In this document: positions 55,090-57,450 of the stretch, in pieces
How the letters are laid out: every line of letters starts with the position of its first letter
Position numbering within the stretch: position 1 is the first letter of the stretch
NCBI GenBank assembly: GCA_903834185.1
Contig: CAILHX010000020.1
Span: 1 to 57,450, forward strand
DNA from: an uncultured Methylophilaceae bacterium
GTDB taxonomy: Bacteria > Pseudomonadota > Gammaproteobacteria > Burkholderiales > Methylophilaceae
DNA length: 57,450 bases
Direction: 5' to 3'
Made by a program: the position numbers and the translations under genes
The notes under the pieces: model-generated
Databases searched by the model: none
What the model was told of the DNA's origin: nothing
What the model saw: only the letters and a program-made list of their open reading frames with translations

Positions 55090-55899
55090 ATGAGCATCAA
55101 ATTGCACAAACTGTTAGGTATCGGCGGGATAGACCCTAACGAAAGGCCTGTTGCGCTGAAATGGGGGCGTTGGCTGGAGTGGCCTATCCTGGGCGTGGCG
55201 CTGTGGATTCCCATCCAGCTTTATCTGGAAAGAGCACGCGTCATCGATCCTGACGATGTAGTGTTCTACGATTTCGTGATCTGGCTGATATTCGCGCTGG
55301 AAACATCGTTTATGACCTTGCTGGTCCGCGACAAGAAGCGCTACCTCAAAAATAACTGGCTCAATCTGGTCATTATTGGCGCCGGGCTGGTGCACAACTC
55401 GGTCTATTCTCCGCTCGCAGCCATGCTGCGTAATTTGCGACTGATACTCATGCTGTATCTGCTGGTAAAGGTTTCCAGGCGATTACGCGAGTTTCTATCC
55501 AGGGGCAAGATTCCTACCATCCTTGCAATCTCGGCTACTGTCGTCGCCCTCTCGGGCATTATCGTGACCCACCTAGACCCAAGCATGGGGGATGTGGGTG
55601 ACGGTATCTGGTGGGCCTGGGTCACCATGACCCATACCGGCTTTGGTGACATTGTTCCCACCACTGTATCGGCACGTGTATTCGCCGCGTTACTGATTTT
55701 CATCGGGGTGGTATTGATCTCGCTGATGACTGCGCACTTGTCGGTATTCCTGATTGGTAGCGAAGTCGAGAAAGTGGAAGATAGCGTGCATGAAGTAGAA
55801 GAGGACGAAAAACAACAGGACGTGATGTTGAAGGACTTCGCTGCTCGCCTTGAGAGAATCGAAAAGCTGCTGGAAGCTCGGGTCGGTGAACCGAAATAG
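55090..55899 (+). CDS. Ion-channel (K+ channel-like) membrane protein
   Basis: 269 residues from ATG 55090, which follows AGAGGGG by seven bases; two GTG codons precede it. Several membrane helices are followed by a pore loop whose filter reads THTGFGD (WWAWVTMTHTGFGDIVP) and an inner helix (AALLIFIGVVLISLMTAHLS). A cytoplasmic, charged coiled-coil tail (KVEDSVHEVEEDEKQQDVML) ends the protein. The filter is GFG instead of the commoner GYG; GFG is known in some K+ channels. Two pore motifs are absent, so it should act as a tetramer. Gating unknown. Confidence 0.85.
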   Translation: MSIKLHKLLGIGGIDPNERPVALKWGRWLEWPILGVALWIPIQLYLERARVIDPDDVVFYDFVIWLIFALETSFMTLLVRDKKRYLKNNWLNLVIIGAGLVHNSVYSPLAAMLRNLRLILMLYLLVKVSRRLREFLSRGKIPTILAISATVVALSGIIVTHLDPSMGDVGDGIWWAWVTMTHTGFGDIVPTTVSARVFAALLIFIGVVLISLMTAHLSVFLIGSEVEKVEDSVHEVEEDEKQQDVMLKDFAARLERIEKLLEARVGEPK

Positions 55900-55917
55900 C
55901 ATAAACAACCGGAACTG

Positions 55918-57348
55918 TTAAGGTAATGCCATGGTGCGCAAATCTGCCCATGCCACATTTATTTTGGAAGGCTTGGGCGGTGGCGAGGTGAGCGTATTCT
56001 TCGCTTCATATTTGGCCAGAATATCGTAATAAGTGCGAATGGACTCCACAAAAATTACCGCTGCACCACCCCGTGCAAAACCGTTCCTCAGCGTTGAATA
56101 ATGCTGGTATTGAGTGAGCATGGGTAGCGCTTTTTTCACGTCCGCCCATACATCGGGATTGAGTCCCATGCGTTGTGTAAGTACACGTGCATCCTCCAGA
56201 TGGGCTAAACCCACGTTATAAGAAGCCAGAGCCAGCCAGGTACGATCCGGTTCTGCGATGCGCCCGGGAATCTCTTCTTTCAGTAACTGGAAATATTGGG
56301 CACCGGCCATGATGCTTTGCTTGGGATCAAGCCGGTTTTTAACGCCCATTTTGTCGGCCGTGTGTTCCGTCAGCATCATCAAACCGCGCACATTGGTAGG
56401 CGAGGTGCTGTAAGTATCCCAATGCGATTCTTGATAACTGAGGGCGGCCAGAAGTTTCCAGTCTATTTGCGTTGTCGCTTCGGCCTGCTTCATCAACTCC
56501 ACATACTGCGGCAATGTGGTGCGCATTTGTGATAAAAAGCCAGTAATATCAATGGTATTTAGCCTTTCCGAATGTCCGTAGTACCGATCCATCAGATTAT
56601 GCAATGTGCCATCCCGCTGGATACGGCTGAAGAAATCCTGTGCCTGTTGATAAAGCCACGGGTCTCCGTTGTTGGGAAAAGCCCATGCCAGCTTGCGGGG
56701 CTCGCCAAAATTAAATGCGATGTCCAGATTAGGGTAATAATTCTGTACGATGGAGACCAGATGTGAATCGGCGATGGTCGCATCAAGCGTACCTTCAGCC
56801 ACCTGTTCCAGAAGTTCTTCACTGCCGCTGTGTGGTACTTCTCGCCAGAAAAGTCCGGGCATATCCACTGCCAGAGTTGCCAGGCGCTCTGCGTCACTGC
56901 TGCCTTCCGGCACAGCTAGAAGTTTGCCGGTGATGTTTTCCATGTTGCTTATCTTTTCAGCACTGTCATGGTTGACCACCATTTGCGGTTGGACTTGCTG
57001 ATAAGCCGGTCCAAAACGTACCAAATGGCTACGCAGGCGATTGATGTCCAGCCCGGCAGCTGCGAAATGCGCCCTACCTTTTAGCAACGTAGGTATGACT
57101 TCCCCTACGCCGCTCACCGGCAAGAATTTCACTCTATAATCTGCCCCCAGCTGTTCGCAGAACAGCTTGGCTAAATCATGCTCCAGCCCTGCGAATTCGT
57201 TATTTCCGTTGACGAAATAAGTGGTTGGGCTGTTATAGGTTACCACGACGATTTCGTGGCTTTGCTGTGGTGGTGCCAATGGCTTTGGGGGCTTGCTGCA
57301 AGCGGCAAGCAACATAACAAAAACCAGAGTTGGAAGCATTCGCAGCAT
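55918..57348 (-). CDS. mltF: Membrane-bound lytic murein transglycosylase F
   Basis: 476 residues from ATG 57348, chosen because it starts the lipoprotein signal MLRMLPTLVFVMLLAAC with Cys17 as the lipidated residue. A periplasmic family-3 binding-protein-like domain (HEIVVVTYNSPTTYFV, EFAGLEHDLAKLFCEQLGAD) is followed by an SLT lysozyme-like domain with the catalytic glutamate in LSYQESHWDTYSTS, and VRGLMMLTEHTADKMG. It cleaves peptidoglycan strands with 1,6-anhydro product formation. It is encoded convergent to the channel gene. As in E. coli, the other side of mltF may be purL, but that lies outside the window. Confidence 0.93.
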   Translation of the reverse strand: MLRMLPTLVFVMLLAACSKPPKPLAPPQQSHEIVVVTYNSPTTYFVNGNNEFAGLEHDLAKLFCEQLGADYRVKFLPVSGVGEVIPTLLKGRAHFAAAGLDINRLRSHLVRFGPAYQQVQPQMVVNHDSAEKISNMENITGKLLAVPEGSSDAERLATLAVDMPGLFWREVPHSGSEELLEQVAEGTLDATIADSHLVSIVQNYYPNLDIAFNFGEPRKLAWAFPNNGDPWLYQQAQDFFSRIQRDGTLHNLMDRYYGHSERLNTIDITGFLSQMRTTLPQYVELMKQAEATTQIDWKLLAALSYQESHWDTYSTSPTNVRGLMMLTEHTADKMGVKNRLDPKQSIMAGAQYFQLLKEEIPGRIAEPDRTWLALASYNVGLAHLEDARVLTQRMGLNPDVWADVKKALPMLTQYQHYSTLRNGFARGGAAVIFVESIRTYYDILAKYEAKNTLTSPPPKPSKINVAWADLRTMALP

Positions 57349-57450
57349 AACGAGAGTTTCCCCAAGTTTTATGGCCTTGTCCAGCACTCAAGGCGGGCGC
57401 GGTTGACACTTGCATGTTAGAATCGGCAACCTTGAAAAAGATGCAGATTC

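Noticed and set aside
57361-57450. TTGACA followed by TAGAAT near the window edge as a promoter for the next gene
   Set aside because: The two boxes are only about nine bases apart, which is not a valid spacing, and the gene lies outside the window.

Overview
The window looks like chromosome of a flagellated betaproteobacterium. The best fit is the Nitrosomonadales/Gallionellaceae side, judged from protein style and gene order only; no 16S or other marker rRNA is present. Base composition is moderate. Genes are packed tightly with many ATGA/TAATG overlaps, and no gene-free stretch exceeds 300 bases. I see no tRNA, rRNA, CRISPR array, transposase or integrase gene.

Layout. 1-3.5 kb: the 3' part of a giant secreted haemagglutinin-type exoprotein (TpsA-like) overlapping a FecR-domain protein. 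3.5-9.3 kb: folA, then a mostly minus-strand block with a PLP amino-acid decarboxylase, a small acidic protein, dcd, a periplasmic parvulin, a BolA protein, a YciI protein and yciB. 9.3-17.4 kb: plus-strand housekeeping run with a PHP phosphoesterase, a YciO protein, a site-2 protease, trpS, a DUF4145-like protein, scpA-scpB, rluB and rlmD. 17.4-23.5 kb: a peptide-type ABC transporter set (binding lipoprotein and two permeases, no ATPase) interleaved with a VOC protein and an L,D-transpeptidase, then yhhQ and nagZ. 23.6-36.7 kb: an unknown Ala-rich protein, a Bax-inhibitor-like membrane protein, and fliFGHIJKLMNOPQR. 36.8-41.8 kb: amt, a PAS-GGDEF cyclase, ispD-ispF, an Smr protein and trxB. 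41.9-55 kb: ftsK-lolA and rarA-(DUF559)-serS, the same order as E. coli ftsK-lolA-rarA-serS, but split by about 7 kb carrying a second TPS locus (tpsB-tpsA-fecR on the minus strand) and a glycosyltransferase. 55-57.4 kb: a K+-channel-like protein and mltF.

Regulation. Sigma-54 type -24/-12 elements occur before fliK (a perfect TGGCAC-N5-TTGCT), before amt (with an NtrC-like dyad upstream) and, more weakly, before the unknown gene at 23,629. A good sigma-70 promoter drives ftsK-lolA and another drives the tpsB-tpsA-fecR operon.

The most novel-looking theme is the pairing of a TpsA-type exoprotein with a FecR-domain exported protein, seen twice 42 kb apart. In both loci, both partners end with a single cysteine within the last four residues, and the FecR partners also carry an internal cysteine pair. 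This suggests a disulfide-linked or cysteine-anchored surface complex. That is inference from sequence pattern only.
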